Source of the DNA: Phyllostachys edulis
Lineage: Eukaryota > Streptophyta > Magnoliopsida > Poales > Poaceae
NCBI GenBank assembly: GCA_036346405.1
Contig: CM070550.1
Coordinates: forward strand, 14,852,115-14,916,114
Reading direction: 5' to 3'
Length of the DNA stretch: 64,000 nucleotides
Part shown: positions 1 to 12,050 of the stretch, one piece after another
Numbering within the stretch: the stretch's first letter is position 1
Layout of the letters: the number at the start of each line of letters is the position of its first letter
Notes under the pieces: generated by a model
Database searches by the model: none
The model's input: only the letters and a program-made list of their open reading frames with translations
What the model was told of the DNA's origin: nothing
Position numbers and translations under genes: made by a program

Positions 1-600
1 TCACCTCCAAACTCCTTCTGGACTGATCGCAATCATCAAAAGAAGACGTTATATCACTTATTTGGGCCAAACTGGGCTTTGTAATTATACTGAACTTGGC
101 CCATCTGCCGGCGGCCCACCCAGGGGCGTGGTACTGTTCACATGAACAGTAATCCGCGACCATTAGTACCACCTCGCTAGTTCGTTAGTTTTGTGGCTCC
201 CCATTCCCTATTTAAGGAGGCCGCACCCCTTTAGTTTTCCTTGGATTTTGTTTATGTTTAGTTTGCCTTAAATGCATAACTTGTATCTTTTGCGTGTGTC
301 GACGAGACCACCCAATTAAGACCCTTATTCAGAATCCCAATTCAATTAAATCTTTCAATCATATTTGCAATTTCAGATTGCTTATTATCTTGTTCTTGCG
401 TGCTTCTTCGGTGTATGCAGGAATCGACCTTCGTGGTCAGGTCAACCGGGTATTCATGCACGGTTGATAATGACTAGTCGATCAGTTCAGCGATTGCGTG
501 GTTGCGAGCCTTGCGTGTTCGTAGCCAGGATCGTGAGGGTTGAGCGACGCCTACCGGACTTATCGTTCTCATCGAAAGATCGGGCCAACAAATAGAACCT
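1..600 (+). mobile_element. LTR-like retrotransposon fragment
   Basis: The stretch has the look of a retrotransposon LTR. An imperfect palindrome lies at about 132-151, a TATA-like ccctatttaagg at about 206-217 is followed by a T-rich leader, and the sequence then runs without a long reading frame to about 600. I recall similar text from rice LTRs but cannot name a family, and neither terminus nor a target duplication is visible. It could also be unrelated intergenic DNA. Confidence 0.35.
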
Positions 601-1448
601 TAGGGTTCATCACTATGGCCCACGTTGGCCTAGCCCATGCTCCGTCCCTGCTCCGCCTGCACTATTGCATGGTACGCAAGAATTAACATGACGAAGCTCT
701 GGACCAACGCGACGCAAGAACAACAGCGAGAAGGAGAAGGAGATGGAGATGGAGAGGACACAGATAGGCGGCTGCTTGCTTCGTGCAGCTTGCTACTTTG
801 ACGTGCATCAGTATCACTTGCTCAGTATAGCAACATGGAAGAAGGACAAGGCATTGCATGCCAATCCTACGACCTCTACATGCAAGAATGCTTAGAATGG
901 ATGCAATGTTTAGTGGTGAGATCGATCGATGATGAGAGTTGATGCAAGGATAGGAGGCAAGGTTGGGATCACGGGCGAGGACGGAGCCCTAGCGATCGAG
1001 GACTCTATGCCTCGGCGACAAGGTTGGGGTCTCTCGTTTTGGGAAGGCGAGTACAAGAGAAGAGAAGGAAAGGGATAACATGGTGGGCCTAGTCATGTGA
1101 GAGATCTTCGTTGTACCAATTGCATAACATATATCGTATGCGAAGCATTTCCGTACTGTAGATATGTTGGAAGAGCATCGTAAACTGTCAGAGAATAGTG
1201 TTGCGAGATGTGTTATATCACTACACCTATCGCTGTCGACTGCTGATAGATGATGATGAGCTTTGATAAAATCTAGCTAGGCCATTCCTCCCGAGAAGTC
1301 CTTAAATCTATGCATTCCAGAAATAACTTCATAGGTTCATAAATCAATTGGAGGTAATTGAGGGGCCAATTTCCTCAGGTGTGCTTTAGGATTCCACAAC
1401 TTTCTTTTTGGAAGAATATAAAAGGCACTGCTTTGTTTAGTTTATCCT
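601..1448. other. Intergenic DNA, no gene recognised
   Basis: There are no convincing reading frames, splice-bounded exons or transposon ends. The last three bases (cct, 1446-1448) are the left target-site triplet of CACTA-1. Confidence 0.5.
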
Positions 1449-1467
1449 CACTACCACAAAGAGGGTC

Positions 1468-1840
1468 ATCACAGACGGCTCCAAACTGTAATTACAGACG
1501 GTTTTTGAACCGTATGAATTTATGTGTCTGTGATAACCGCCGGTTATCACAGACAGTTTTTAAGCCGTCTGTGATAAGTCACATCACAGACAGTTTTTTG
1601 TTGAAACTATTTGTGAAGGCCTACTATCACAGTCGGTTTCCACCAACAACCGTCTGTGATATGTAGGTTATCACAGACGGTTCTATTCACAAACCGTGTG
1701 TGATTGGAGAGTATCACAGACGATTAGTAAAAATAACCGTCTGTGGTATCCGATATATCACTGATGGTTGTTGGTAGAAACTGTCTGTGATAGTAGGCCT
1801 TCACAGACGGTTTATACGATAAAACCGTCTGTGAAGTTTG
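1468..1840. repeat. CACTA-1 left subterminal repeat array
   Basis: The motif TCACAGACGGTT and its complement AACCGTCTGTGA recur about a dozen times in alternating orientation, pairing into short stem-like units. Such arrays are where the element-encoded DNA-binding protein (TNPA in maize En/Spm) binds during transposition. That role is known for the family and inferred here. Confidence 0.85.
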
Positions 1841-2049
1841 TTATACCTAACTAAATTTTTTCTGATTTTCGGCTAGCCTCAAGAATTGCTAGCCTTGCCC
1901 TCTGGAAACAAGCAAGCAGAAAACAGATAAATCACAGATGAATGAATTGTTGACAACTCAAAGTGATCATTTGCAACTCAAAATCAATTACAAAAGAATA
2001 TGTTCAAGTATTATTGCTAGAGTTACAATTGAATTACAACTACTCAAAA

Positions 2050-5000
2050 TGAATTACAATTGAATCAATTGTTTGAAGGCCATTCAGCGGTATCGACGGA
2101 GTGAAACTCTCCACTGGCATTAATGATCTCCGTCTTGATGAAGCTGCAGAGTATCCCTCGAACATTCGAGATTTCGGTCATAACCAATGCATCTAAATCA
2201 AGTATCAGGCCCTGTCGCTAGCAGGAGTAAAGTAGTAAGCATATATATTTAAATTTATAATTAGGAAATAATTATTGCAAGATTGACAAACCTCTGGATC
2301 ATTCTTCTTAGCACTCATGATTTGTTGCATATGACGGCAAATGTAGAATGCACATATGTGATTTTATTTTTGTTGGTGGCACTGCAAAAATAGAATTACA
2401 TATATAAGTATAGTCAGTTCGAGACACATTATTACAAAGTGTGATATATGATTATTGTGTTGTAGCGCGTACCGGAAATTGCGTCCTGTGTTGCAGTTTG
2501 GTGCTCGATTCCTTGTGTGTCCCTCCATCAGCAACATAGGCGCTGAACGACCTACGTGATTCCAAAAATTTATCCTCGGCCATTTCAAACGAAGGAAGAC
2601 TACAATAGAGTTATGTATAGAGGAAATGAGCATACATGTCGAGTATTCATTGCAAAAGGGTGAAGTCATGGTTTTTGTTGAGTAGGGAATCAAGGTATAT
2701 TACCTTGTTCCTCTTTGGTACAATGACTAAAAGGATCCAGTGGAACCTACTTATGTACGTCGCTATAGTCATTAAACCTAAGTTCGTGCTGCGTATAAAG
2801 TACAAATGAAATTTGTATAGCAAGTAGTGAAGCACTTACTTCTGGTTGTAGGGCACCAGTATGTAGCCCTTGTCGCCTTGAGCAAGCAATCCCGTCGTTA
2901 TGTATTTCACAATGTAGGATACGTCTTCGGTGATGCATTGCTCAGAGACCAAGTGTGGGTCGAGGAAACCCACCGGTTCTTGCCATCGCCGGGCATTTTT
3001 CATCATGTGTCTATACATAAGTAATGGGTTGTGACATTTATCGGTATTACGTGAATGTAAAACTTGATTGTACACATTTACAGTGTCCAACATCGTAGAA
3101 GCGAGGCGTTGAGGGCATTGAGGTTGAATAGGTCGAATAAGTCGTCGAAGCCCACGACGAAGTGGCCCGGCTCATGGAAGAAATACTTCTTCGTGTATCT
3201 GACAGTGATTCCAGTGTTGCACCCCTTCTCTTTGGTCTTCCGCATGTACCAGATATGCAAAGACTGGCAACCTAGTACAACGTGGGCTAATACTGTGTCG
3301 GGGACCAACGGACTTTCGAGGGAGTATGTCCCGGGCTTAGGAGGCGCCTTAATATTTTTTGATTTCGATTTGACCTTAACTACTCGCCCGCTACACATCT
3401 TCCTATGAGACTACTCGGGAACCGATACAGCGACACGCTTTTCTTGTTCCTTCAATGTCTTCTCTATAGGAACCGATGAGGCGGCCTTCTGAAGCGAAGG
3501 ATGAAGTGGAGTCATCGAGGATCCTGTTGGAGATGCATGGTCGTGTCGAGATCGCGGCACTGTAGGGTCCAGGGCGATGTCCTTCTTGGGCCACTAGATA
3601 AAGTGAACATGGCATCCCCTAGTGTTATGATGTCTTCATTCGGGCAAATCTCCAGTGGGACGGACATGAAATGGTCATGTACCATATCCACTTGGACCCT
3701 GGCATAACCCTACGTTAGCTGGGCACCGTGCAATGCTGTCCGTTCCTGGCAAGGATACGCCATCCCCCGCCCAACCTCAATAGAAATGGACCCAACCAGC
3801 CTCACTTGGAGCTTGCAGGGCGTCGACTCCTACAAAACGATACATAATTAGCTAAGGCGTCCTATAGGTCTATCTTTGGAGCATTCCAGAGATGTACATT
3901 ACCTTGATGTCGTCGGTAGGTAATTGGACATCGCCATGTTCAGAATTTTGCGTGAACGCTACGCTACTCCGATGTTGAGGAGGACTGGCTCCCAAAATAA
4001 CGGGGACGGCTTGCGATTGGTTGAGGAGTTGATTCATTTAATCCTGCAATCTTGTTATCTGTCCTTGAAATTTTGCAGTAAGCATCTCTTCCAACCGTTT
4101 CTCGCGCTCGGCCTTGGATCTCTTCCTACTCCTATACATCTCGGAGTCGTTTGAGAATCCCCCCTCTAAGGTACATAAACCCCAAGACCTCGTGTAAGAC
4201 CCGAGTGCTCCTTGTTTTCTAGGGTCGTAGATAGTATATCCTTCTCCCTGACTGCTTCGAAAGAGCATTGGGAAGATTCGGTAGTCAATGCGTGCTGCAA
4301 GAGGCCATCATGTTATTTTAGACACTATGAAGTTATGGACTTATTAACAACACTTCCTCATCTGTCAGGTTTGTGAAAGAGATGCCGCTCGAAGACGGGG
4401 CGGATGCCCTCGCTCTTAACCAGCTTCAGGCACGCTTGTCTGTGATCCCAACAAATGGTCCGGTTGCGTTCTCATCCTCCGCCGTCCATTGCGTGGTTTT
4501 ACCCGCCTACCCAACGGTGCCGAGTTTGTGGGGGGTGAGTATTTTGTGCCTGGAGAGACTTATGCACCGCACTTTGATTCTGAAATTCGGCTGTCGTCTT
4601 CATCCGCACAAAGGCATCCCATATATCTCGCGGCAAGAAGTTGTACTTCGTGAACGACATCAGACCCGTGTTCATGTACTTCGTGATAAGCATGATCTTA
4701 AAGGTCCTCCACGCGTGTCCTATCGTGAGCAACGCTTGCCGTTACATACGTGCTTGGTCTGCTTCTGGGATGGTGAACGAGCTTGAAATATCAGTCCACA
4801 ACTGGCCTCTCTCTACGTCCATCAGAGATTTCCAACTTGGTGTGGTGATAGGAACACGTTCCCTTCCAAGTATCCGACGGATGGTCTGAAATTTTGCCGC
4901 TGCTTTCTTGGGACTCAGAGGGACCCCAGAGGTACTGACCTCCGTGATGGTCATTCGGCCCGCAGGAAATTTCGATATTCCTCAGCCATCTCGCTTACGT

Positions 5001-5071
5001 ACCACTTTTCTCAGAGATCCAGACGCATTCGGCGACGTCGATGACGGCGGTGAAGATGGTGCGGACGCCAT
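2050..5071 (-). pseudogene. CACTA-1 second gene: Transposase_24 plus Ulp1-like C48 peptidase, broken
   Basis: Reading from the ATG at 5069-5071, the product begins MASAPSSP. At about 4950-4500 it contains segments such as AWRTFKIMLITKYMN and KYNFLPRDIWDAFVRMKT, which match the Transposase_24 domain of plant Ptta/En/Spm elements. A possible coiled coil follows (4268-4038). Further on come FVVGFDDLFDLFNLNALNAS (about 3170-3110) and FHWILLVIVPKRNKVIYLDS (about 2735-2675), the latter carrying the His and Asp blocks of a C48 peptidase. HICAFYICRHMQQIM (about 2360-2310) looks like the Cys block, with Ala where Gly is usual. Stops (for example after VRKRDG and after ADQARM) and frame changes break it. 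The intron at about 2835-2785 has normal GT and AG ends. The function of the protease-like domain in CACTA elements is not settled. The nearest relative is the shorter copy in CACTA-2. Confidence 0.75.
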
Positions 5072-6421
5072 CTCGCTTACTTGCTATCTATATGAGTTAC
5101 ATACGCAATGAACTAAAATTTCAGAATTCAAAGTTTAAATAAAACAGATTGCAAGTTGATATCCATTAGGTATTTTCGAAGATAATTTCCCTTGGAAACA
5201 TATTTTATACAGAAAAAATAGGAGTTACTCAACCAATGAACTAAAAACATAATATCCTGCATAAAGAATGATATGCTCAATACAATCATCATGTATACAA
5301 TCATACAAGAGATACAAACCCAAGAAAGTAAACACTTCAAACCAAGAGACCAACCAACAATAAAAAGCGCACTTGAAACATGTACAAAAAGGAAGCAGTA
5401 GCGGACAACATTAGCACCTCCATATTGGCAGTTGGGATTATAAAAAAAATAAATGAAATTATAGAATAATTCAACCAAAATTTAAATGACCAAAATAACA
5501 TGTATTCATGTAATTCTTCCAAGTCATCTAAAGATAATAATATGCTTAACAAATACACTATTAGAGCATAAAAAATTAGCATAAAGTTAAGATATAAGAT
5601 GTTGATGAGTGCTCTCAGAAGGCAAGTTGCAAAGGAATTAATCTTTGTCATCTCAGCCCTGTAGTCTATACTCTTCACAAATTGGATAAGAAAACTAGAA
5701 TTCAAATTTTGAGCTCTAATCAATGCTTCACTAGTCCGACAGATTAATCACATGCATAAGAAGTTGAAACTATTGCTTTTTGACAGTCAATGATCATCAA
5801 GAATCACATAATCCACTACTGCCATTTACAGAAGACTATAAACTAGGTTCACTGAATTCAATACTTCAAGATATAAGCCAATAGACTTTTAATGAATTCA
5901 TAGAAAACTCAGATTCAGCTAAAAGCTTTCGGCTGATAGGAGAATTAGCAGGATAACAGTTCAAGAGATCAGTTTAAGCACTACAGAAGTACCAGAACTT
6001 ATTGACATAATATGAAAGCAGTAAGCAAACCTCTTTAGAGCTCAAAACTGAAATAGATATCCTATCAATTTCAGTATTAGACCATAACATCACAGAGCAT
6101 TAGATCAAGCCCACATAGTTCACTTTGTTATGTCTTTCAATGTATGAGTCAAATCAAATTAAGAATTTGAAGCCAATCCAGCACACACATATATAATCAA
6201 AGTGAACTGTAATTGGAACAAAGAGATACTTACAGAGCCGATGATATTCAAAACTACCGAGCACCACAAGAGTTCATCGAGTGGTGTGGAGGAGGAGGTT
6301 GAGCGGCATGGCTCCGGTGTGGAGGAGGAGGCTTCGGGTGGGGGCGGCGCTCGAGTGGGGAGGGTAACGGGCGAGAGTGGTTCTGGGTAGTCGAACGGGC
6401 GAGTGACGAGAATAAGGGCGC
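5072..6421. other. CACTA-1 leader/intron region of the second gene
   Basis: This is AT-rich non-coding DNA between the second gene and its putative promoter. About 5590-5735 is recognisably related to 19380-19520 and 20085-20230 in CACTA-2 (shared phrases such as gtctatactcttca and gagctcta), so it is an ancestral part of the element. A GC-rich run at 6280-6380 has no support as a gene. Confidence 0.5.
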
Positions 6422-6530
6422 AAACCCTAGTAGTTCCCTACTAATAAAGGGATATCACAGACAGTTCTATTATGAAACCATCTGTGATAAGTAATCACAG
6501 ACGGTTCCATAATAGAACCTTTTGTGATAT
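6422..6530 (-). promoter_or_regulatory. CACTA-1 internal repeat array, putative promoter of the second gene
   Basis: Four subterminal-type units (atcacaga..., ...tctgtgat) at 6453-6530 lie far from either end of the element. On the minus strand they are followed by a weak TATA-like ctttattag and then CTAGGGTTT (complement of aaaccctag at 6422), a telobox-like motif common in plant 5' leaders. CACTA-2 has the same arrangement at 21,041-21,230. The promoter role is inferred. Confidence 0.55.
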
Positions 6531-6959
6531 GCTACTATGTGATTGTTCATTCTATATCTCTGAATTAAAAAAAATTCAGAGATATGTGCAACAAGTATTC
6601 TGTAGCATACAAGTTCATAACAATATAAATCCATAATTTGGCATGAGAGCACAGGAACCTTTATAAGCCATACAAGAGCAGGGAGACATTAAGTCCATCA
6701 TATTTGAAATATTAGGACATGAGACAAATAGGTTGTACAAGTGCATAATATGACCAATGAAGTTCACATTGACAGCAAAATCAGAGATGACAAATCCATA
6801 ACACATTAACACATGACAATTCCACATTGACATCAAAATATGAGATTATAAGTCCATAACACATGGCAAGTCCACATTGACAGCGAAATAATAACCAAGA
6901 GTAGAGAACACAAATCATGTCTCATGTTATAGAATAAATTACAATGGAATAAATTCTTA
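6531..6959. other. CACTA-1 spacer downstream of TNP2
   Basis: This is AT-rich spacer with loose internal repeats (phrases such as aagtccataacaca and ttccacattgacat occur more than once). It lies between the end of the TNP2 gene and the internal repeat array. No gene is seen. Confidence 0.5.
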
Positions 6960-9900
6960 ATTAAAAAAAATTGCCCTTCATGATGATCGACGCGCATATA
7001 GCTAGCTTCCTCATTGGGTTCTTCCTCGAGCCTGATGCCGTCTCCAAAAGGAGGCAACTCATCAAATTGATTGTACTCTTCCTCATCCATGACATTCTCA
7101 ACTCCGACAATCCTTCTTTTTCCATGAAGAACTACGTGACGGTTCTAATTTGGCGGGTCCATTACATAAAAAACTTGAACAACTTGCTTAGCGAGTACGA
7201 ATGGTTCATACTTGCATCCGACACGTTTGAGGTTCACAGTAGTGACGTCGTACTTGTCGACCTTCACACCCTACGGAAGTTTAACCCAATGGCATCGAAA
7301 CAGGGGGATCTTGAAAAGTACGTAGTCGAGCTCCCAAATCTCCTCTACGAACCAATAGTAGGAGTTCAACCCACATGGCCCGGCAGTATTGAACTGCTCG
7401 TGAAACGCATCTATGTGGACACCGCTGTTTTGGATTGTGCACTTCCTATCCTGAGTTGTCGTATAAAATATGTATCCATTTATGTCGTATCCTTGCCATA
7501 TCACAATTGTAAATTTTGGCCCTTTTTCCAACCATAGCAGCATATCATCACTTGATGACCTCCTAGTTAATCACACCTTTAACCATTCGTTGAACTGACG
7601 GTTGTGCTATCTCGTGATCCAAACCTCCGACCGGTGTGGATTCTGTTGGTGTAGCATGTCTTTATGCTCGTCGATGTACGGGGACACTTGGGTCGTGTGT
7701 TGCAAGAACGTGAAATGGGCTTGAGCGTACGTATCCAGATCGGGAGTGATTGCTTTCCTTCCGATGGTCCCGATACCCTCTAGCCTCCCCTCATGACGAG
7801 ATAAAGGCACACCTATCGGTTCCACCTGAGCCATGTAGCCGATGCAGAACTCAATAACCTCTTCGGTTGCATAACCTTCGATGTTGCTGCCCTCCAATCG
7901 AGATTGATTCCGTACGTAGGACTTGAGAATTCCCATATACCACTCGAACGGGTACATATGACGTAGGAACACAAGGCCACATATCTTTATCTCTTTCACA
8001 TGATGAACAATGAGATGGACCATGATATCAAAAAATAACGGAGGAAAATACATCTTAAGATGACATAGAGTCGTCACCACCTCGGCCTGCAGAGCATCTA
8101 GTCATTCGGGATCGATGACCTTCTGAGCAATTGAGTTAAATAAATAACACAGCCTCAAGATTGCCACTCAGATCTTGTTCGGCAAGATACTCCTAATTTC
8201 AACAGAAAGCATTTATGTCATCAGCACATGACAATTATGAGACTTCATACCAATTAATTTTAAATCTTCCATAGAAACAAGTTTCTTAATGCTGGCGGAG
8301 TAACCAGGCGAGACATTCACACCATGCAAGCTTTGGTACAGTTCAGTTCTCTCTGCCTTGGATAGAGTGTAGCAAGCTGGGGGAAGGTACGTTCGGCTTT
8401 TATCGGTCTCTTTCAGTGCTAGCTCGGTCCTTATGTTCATATCAACCAAGTCACGCCGTGCGTTGACACTATCCTATGTTTTGCCACTAATGTTCAGTAA
8501 GAGACCAATCACGCTATCACATACATTCTTCTCCATGTGCGTGATGTCGATGCAGCGGCGAACTTCTAAGTGCTCCCAATAAGGCAAGTCCCAAAAAATT
8601 GACCACTTCTTCCAGATGTTCTTCTGACGGGTCCTCAATTTACGTCCCTTTTCAAACACAACATCGATATCATTAACCATATCATAGACCTCTTTTCCTC
8701 TAAAAGCCCTTGGATCTAAACCGTCCTCCTTATTTTTGTCAAATTGTTTCTTAATCTTTCGTATGAGTGAATCCTAGGAATGAACCTACGGTGACGCATG
8801 TACACAGTTTTGCATGAGTTGTTCAGCCATACACTCTCGGTACCATCTAAGCAATGCGGACAGGCTTTGGCTCCTTTTGTACTGAACCCCGACAGGTTAC
8901 TAAGGGCAATAAAATCATTGATGGTGCAGAACAATATGGTGCGTAAAGTGAAGTTCTTTCGTTTGTACATATCCTATACTTGTACCCCTTCGTTCCACAG
9001 TGTCACAAGATCTTCTAGCAATGGTACTTGGTACACATTAATATCGTTCCCAAGTTGATGCGGCCCTTGGATAAGTAGTGACATCAAAATGTACTTCCGC
9101 TTTATATACAGCCAAGAAGGAAGGTTGTACACACATAGATTCACGGACCAGGTGCTATGTTGGCTGCTCATGTTACCGAAAGGATTCATTTCATCTGTAC
9201 TCACCCCTAACCTTATGTTCCTCTGTTCCGCATCGAACTCTTCGAAGCTCCGATCGAAGTTTCTCCATTGGGCAGAATCAACAGGGTGTCTTAGCTTTCC
9301 ATCTTTCTTACGCTCCTCCGAGTGTCAACGCAGTAATCTTGCCTACATTCAGTTCGCAAATAAACACTTCAAATGTGGGATTACAGGCAGATACCACAAC
9401 ATCTTAGTAGGAGGTTCTCGCTTCACCTTAGTAGGATTCTTACGCTTGTATCGGGATGCTTTGCATGCGGGACATACATACATGTCTGTATACTCTTTAT
9501 AGTAGATGATACAATCGTTCGGACATGCATGTATTCTTTCTACTTCCATTTCCAATGGATAAAGTACCTTCTTGGCTTGGTAGATGGTGCTGGGCAACAC
9601 ATTTCCCTACGGAAGGATGTCCACTAGGAGACTTAACAACACTGTAAAACTCTTGTCGGACCAACCATTGCTTGCCTTCAATTTCAGCAGTTCAAGCATG
9701 GATGACAACCTTGTGTATTCCGGCTTGCAGCTAGGGAACAAAGGTTTCCTCGAGTCCTCTATTAAGCCCTTGGATTTACCAAACTCTCTCTCACTGTAGT
9801 TCCCTTTTGCATCGCGTAACATCTGATTCATATTGTCATCGTCCGACCTATCCTCATAAAAAGCACAATCCACATCCGGTATATCGTTGACTTCATCGGC

Positions 9901-10181
9901 GATGTCATTATTATTAACTTCCTATATAATATGTTCTTCATCGTGACTGGTCCAACATGTATATCCCTTTTTGAAACCCTTTCGAATCAAGTGCGCTTCG
10001 ATCTGCGCTGGGTTATTAAACATCTTCAGATTACCGCAATCAACATATGGACAGTACATAAATTTTATCCTCTTCTTCAACATATCCTACTCGCCGGGGG
10101 GGGGGCTCTTCTAAAAGCAGACACACCATTAATGTACTTTTCACTCACACGGTTCTCACCGTACATCCAGTTTAGGTCCAT
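6960..10181 (-). pseudogene. CACTA-1 TNP2-type transposase, broken
   Basis: The start is the ATG at 10179-10181 (MDLNWMYGENRVSEKYING), an N-terminal transposon-associated domain (Transpos_assoc). Next come KASNGWSDKSFTVLLSLL (about 9690-9630) and the Cys-rich block ACPNDC...CPACKASRYKR (about 9520-9430). Transposase-core segments include STDEMNPFGNMSS (about 9200), SLLIQGPHQLGNDINVY (about 9080), KACPHCLDGTESVW (about 8865) and DITHMEKNVCDSVIGLLL (about 8550). The DUF4218-like FLRHMYPFEWYMGILKSYVR lies at about 7970-7910, and a C-terminal DUF4216 domain (EEIWELDYVLFKIPLFRC, then EEYNQFDELPPFGDG) at 7340-7030. The domain order is that of complete TNP2 proteins. A TAG after LVDILP, a ten-G run at 10096-10105 and several other stops or shifts make it non-functional. 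It would have been the element's catalytic transposase. Confidence 0.85.
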
Positions 10182-10506
10182 CTATGCTACGCACGTAACA
10201 AATTAGTATTAAATTATATTAATAAACCGCAAGTACTCTTCCTATTGACTAAACATACTAAAATTGATTAGCGATTAACCTAGGGCAAATATAAAGGGTT
10301 ACAAATCATTACCTTCAGAGATCATGACGAAAATCCCAAATATCCCGCGAGATCCTCCTCCCTAGCTTCCTCATTCTCTTCTCCTTTCTTTAGTTTCCTC
10401 CTTTCATTCTCCTCCCCGCCTCCTTGCTTCCCTCCATTCTCCTCTCTAAGGTGGTGCAATGGGGGAGGAGGCGCCAGGGGTAGGGCTGTTTATCGGGATG
10501 GCTGGG

Positions 10507-10671
10507 TATATATAATGGCTGCATATCACAGACGATTCTTATTAGAACTGTCTGTGATAATTCACAGACGGTTTTTAACAATAACCGTGTGTGACGTATG
10601 CGATTATCACAGATGGTTATTATTAAGAACCGTCTATGAATTATCACAGACTGTTTTATTTATAAACCGTC
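10507..10671 (-). promoter_or_regulatory. CACTA-1 right subterminal array with TATA box of TNP2
   Basis: Units of the TCACAGACGGTT type run from 10525 to 10671 and continue at 12016-12067 beyond the CACTA-3 insertion. On the minus strand they are followed directly by TATATATA (complement of 10507-10514), about 330 bp before the TNP2 start codon. The array probably serves both as transposase-binding region and as upstream promoter of TNP2; this is inferred from position. Confidence 0.6.
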
Positions 10672-12015
10672 CACTACTACAGGAAGCCTCATCGCAGACG
10701 GTTCGGAACCGTCATCACAGACGGTTTCCGAATCGTCTATATTTGTTGATGCGTGATAACAGCGATTATCTAAGCGGTTCAAAATCGCTCGTGATCGCAT
10801 TATCACGAGCGGTTTTTTTGTTGAAACCGCGTGAAAGCTATTATCGCGAGCGGTTCTTGTTGAGAACCATCTGTGATGAAGTTTTCCTGAGCGGTTACGA
10901 ACAAGAACCGTCTGTGATGAGTTTTCCTGAGCGATTCTTGTTTAGAACCGTCTGTGATAGCCTTTTCTGTTGCAAAAAAAACCGAAAACGACTGCTAAAA
11001 CTTCGGAGACTGTTTTGAGGCCCTAAATGACCTTTTTTAGGGGTTTTCACTATGTCTGGAGTCTCCTAAGCCTCGCAAATGGATTTTATATGTACTTATG
11101 GATTTTTGGATTGAACTTTTTGTTAGCTTTCCAACGAGCCAAAGAACGTCGCAATCCGAGTTTTTATGCAAAAGTTATGATGGTTTTACCGGATAGTGCG
11201 CGATCTACCATCTATATTTTTGCTCAAACCAAATAACTCAACATGAACTACACATGCACAGAGAGCCTCCAACAATAAACCACAGCATCACAGTAGCATC
11301 AACTCAATCCATTTATAGAGCACTAACACTAGCTCTTAGTAATCCATATCACAAAAGGAGTAGAGAGAGAGGTCGTGGGAGGCCGGGCGGCGAAGTGGAG
11401 GAGGCCGAGGCGGCGAGGTCGTGGGAGGCCGGTGACAGAGACCGGGGTGAGGTGGAGGGCCGGGCGGCAGTTCGGAGGAGGCCAGTGATGATGAGGCAGG
11501 CGAGTTGGAGGCATGCAGGCGACAAGCTCGATGGAGGCCGGGAGCAAGGTGTGAGAAGGAGAAACAGCAGAGGAGGAGATGGAGGTATGAGGTGTGAGGA
11601 GGAGAGATGGTAGAGGCGCAAGGTTATATAAAGCGAGTTTCGACAGCCCGCCCATTATGTCCAAATTTTCGTTTCCCACCAACAATCGAGACGGTTCTTG
11701 TTAAGAACCGTCGTGATCGTAACTATCACGAGCGGTTTTTAATAGAACCGCTGCAGGATCATTCGCATGACGGTTCTAGTTACAAACCGTCGGTGATACT
11801 GATGATTATCGAGACGGTTTTTTAATAGAACCGTCGTGAATGATCCTGAGCGGTTCTATTAAAAAATAAATGCGTGATAGGTGCGTATCACGAGCGGTTC
11901 ATAATAAGAACCGTCTGCGTGATAAACTATCTTTCGGTCGATAGACCCAACACGTAAGGTTCCATAGGAACAAATGCGTGATAAGGCGTCTACTATAGCC
12001 TGTTTTGTAGTAGTG
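10672..12015 (-). mobile_element. CACTA-3, nested non-autonomous CACTA element
   Basis: The ends are CACTACTACAGGAAGCC and gcctgttttgtagtagtg, flanked on both sides by gtc (10669-10671 and 12016-12018). Removing the element and one gtc joins accgtc to tgtgat, which restores a perfect subterminal unit of CACTA-1; this is strong support for the insertion. The 1,344-bp element has repeat arrays at 10,690-10,960 and 11,690-11,990 but no transposase-like protein, so it would depend on a transposase supplied elsewhere. A TATA-like ttatataa at about 11,624 and a GC-rich leader-like stretch (11,360-11,610) suggest it kept the end region of a larger element. Reading frames in that GC-rich part are compositional. 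Confidence 0.92.
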
Positions 12016-12050
12016 GTCTGTGATAATTACGTATCACAGATGGTTCCAAA

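Noticed and set aside
132..151. Possible perfect 20-bp operator-like palindrome
   Set aside because: The central bases do not pair, and it lies in LTR-like DNA where such sequences are common.
5128..5723. Hydrophobic minus-strand frames that look membrane-like
   Set aside because: AT-rich non-coding DNA yields Phe/Ile/Leu-rich frames. The region aligns with non-coding leader of CACTA-2 without a conserved frame.
11254..11685. Overlapping frames on both strands in CACTA-3
   Set aside because: This is purine-rich leader-like DNA, and the frames overlap on opposite strands with biased composition.
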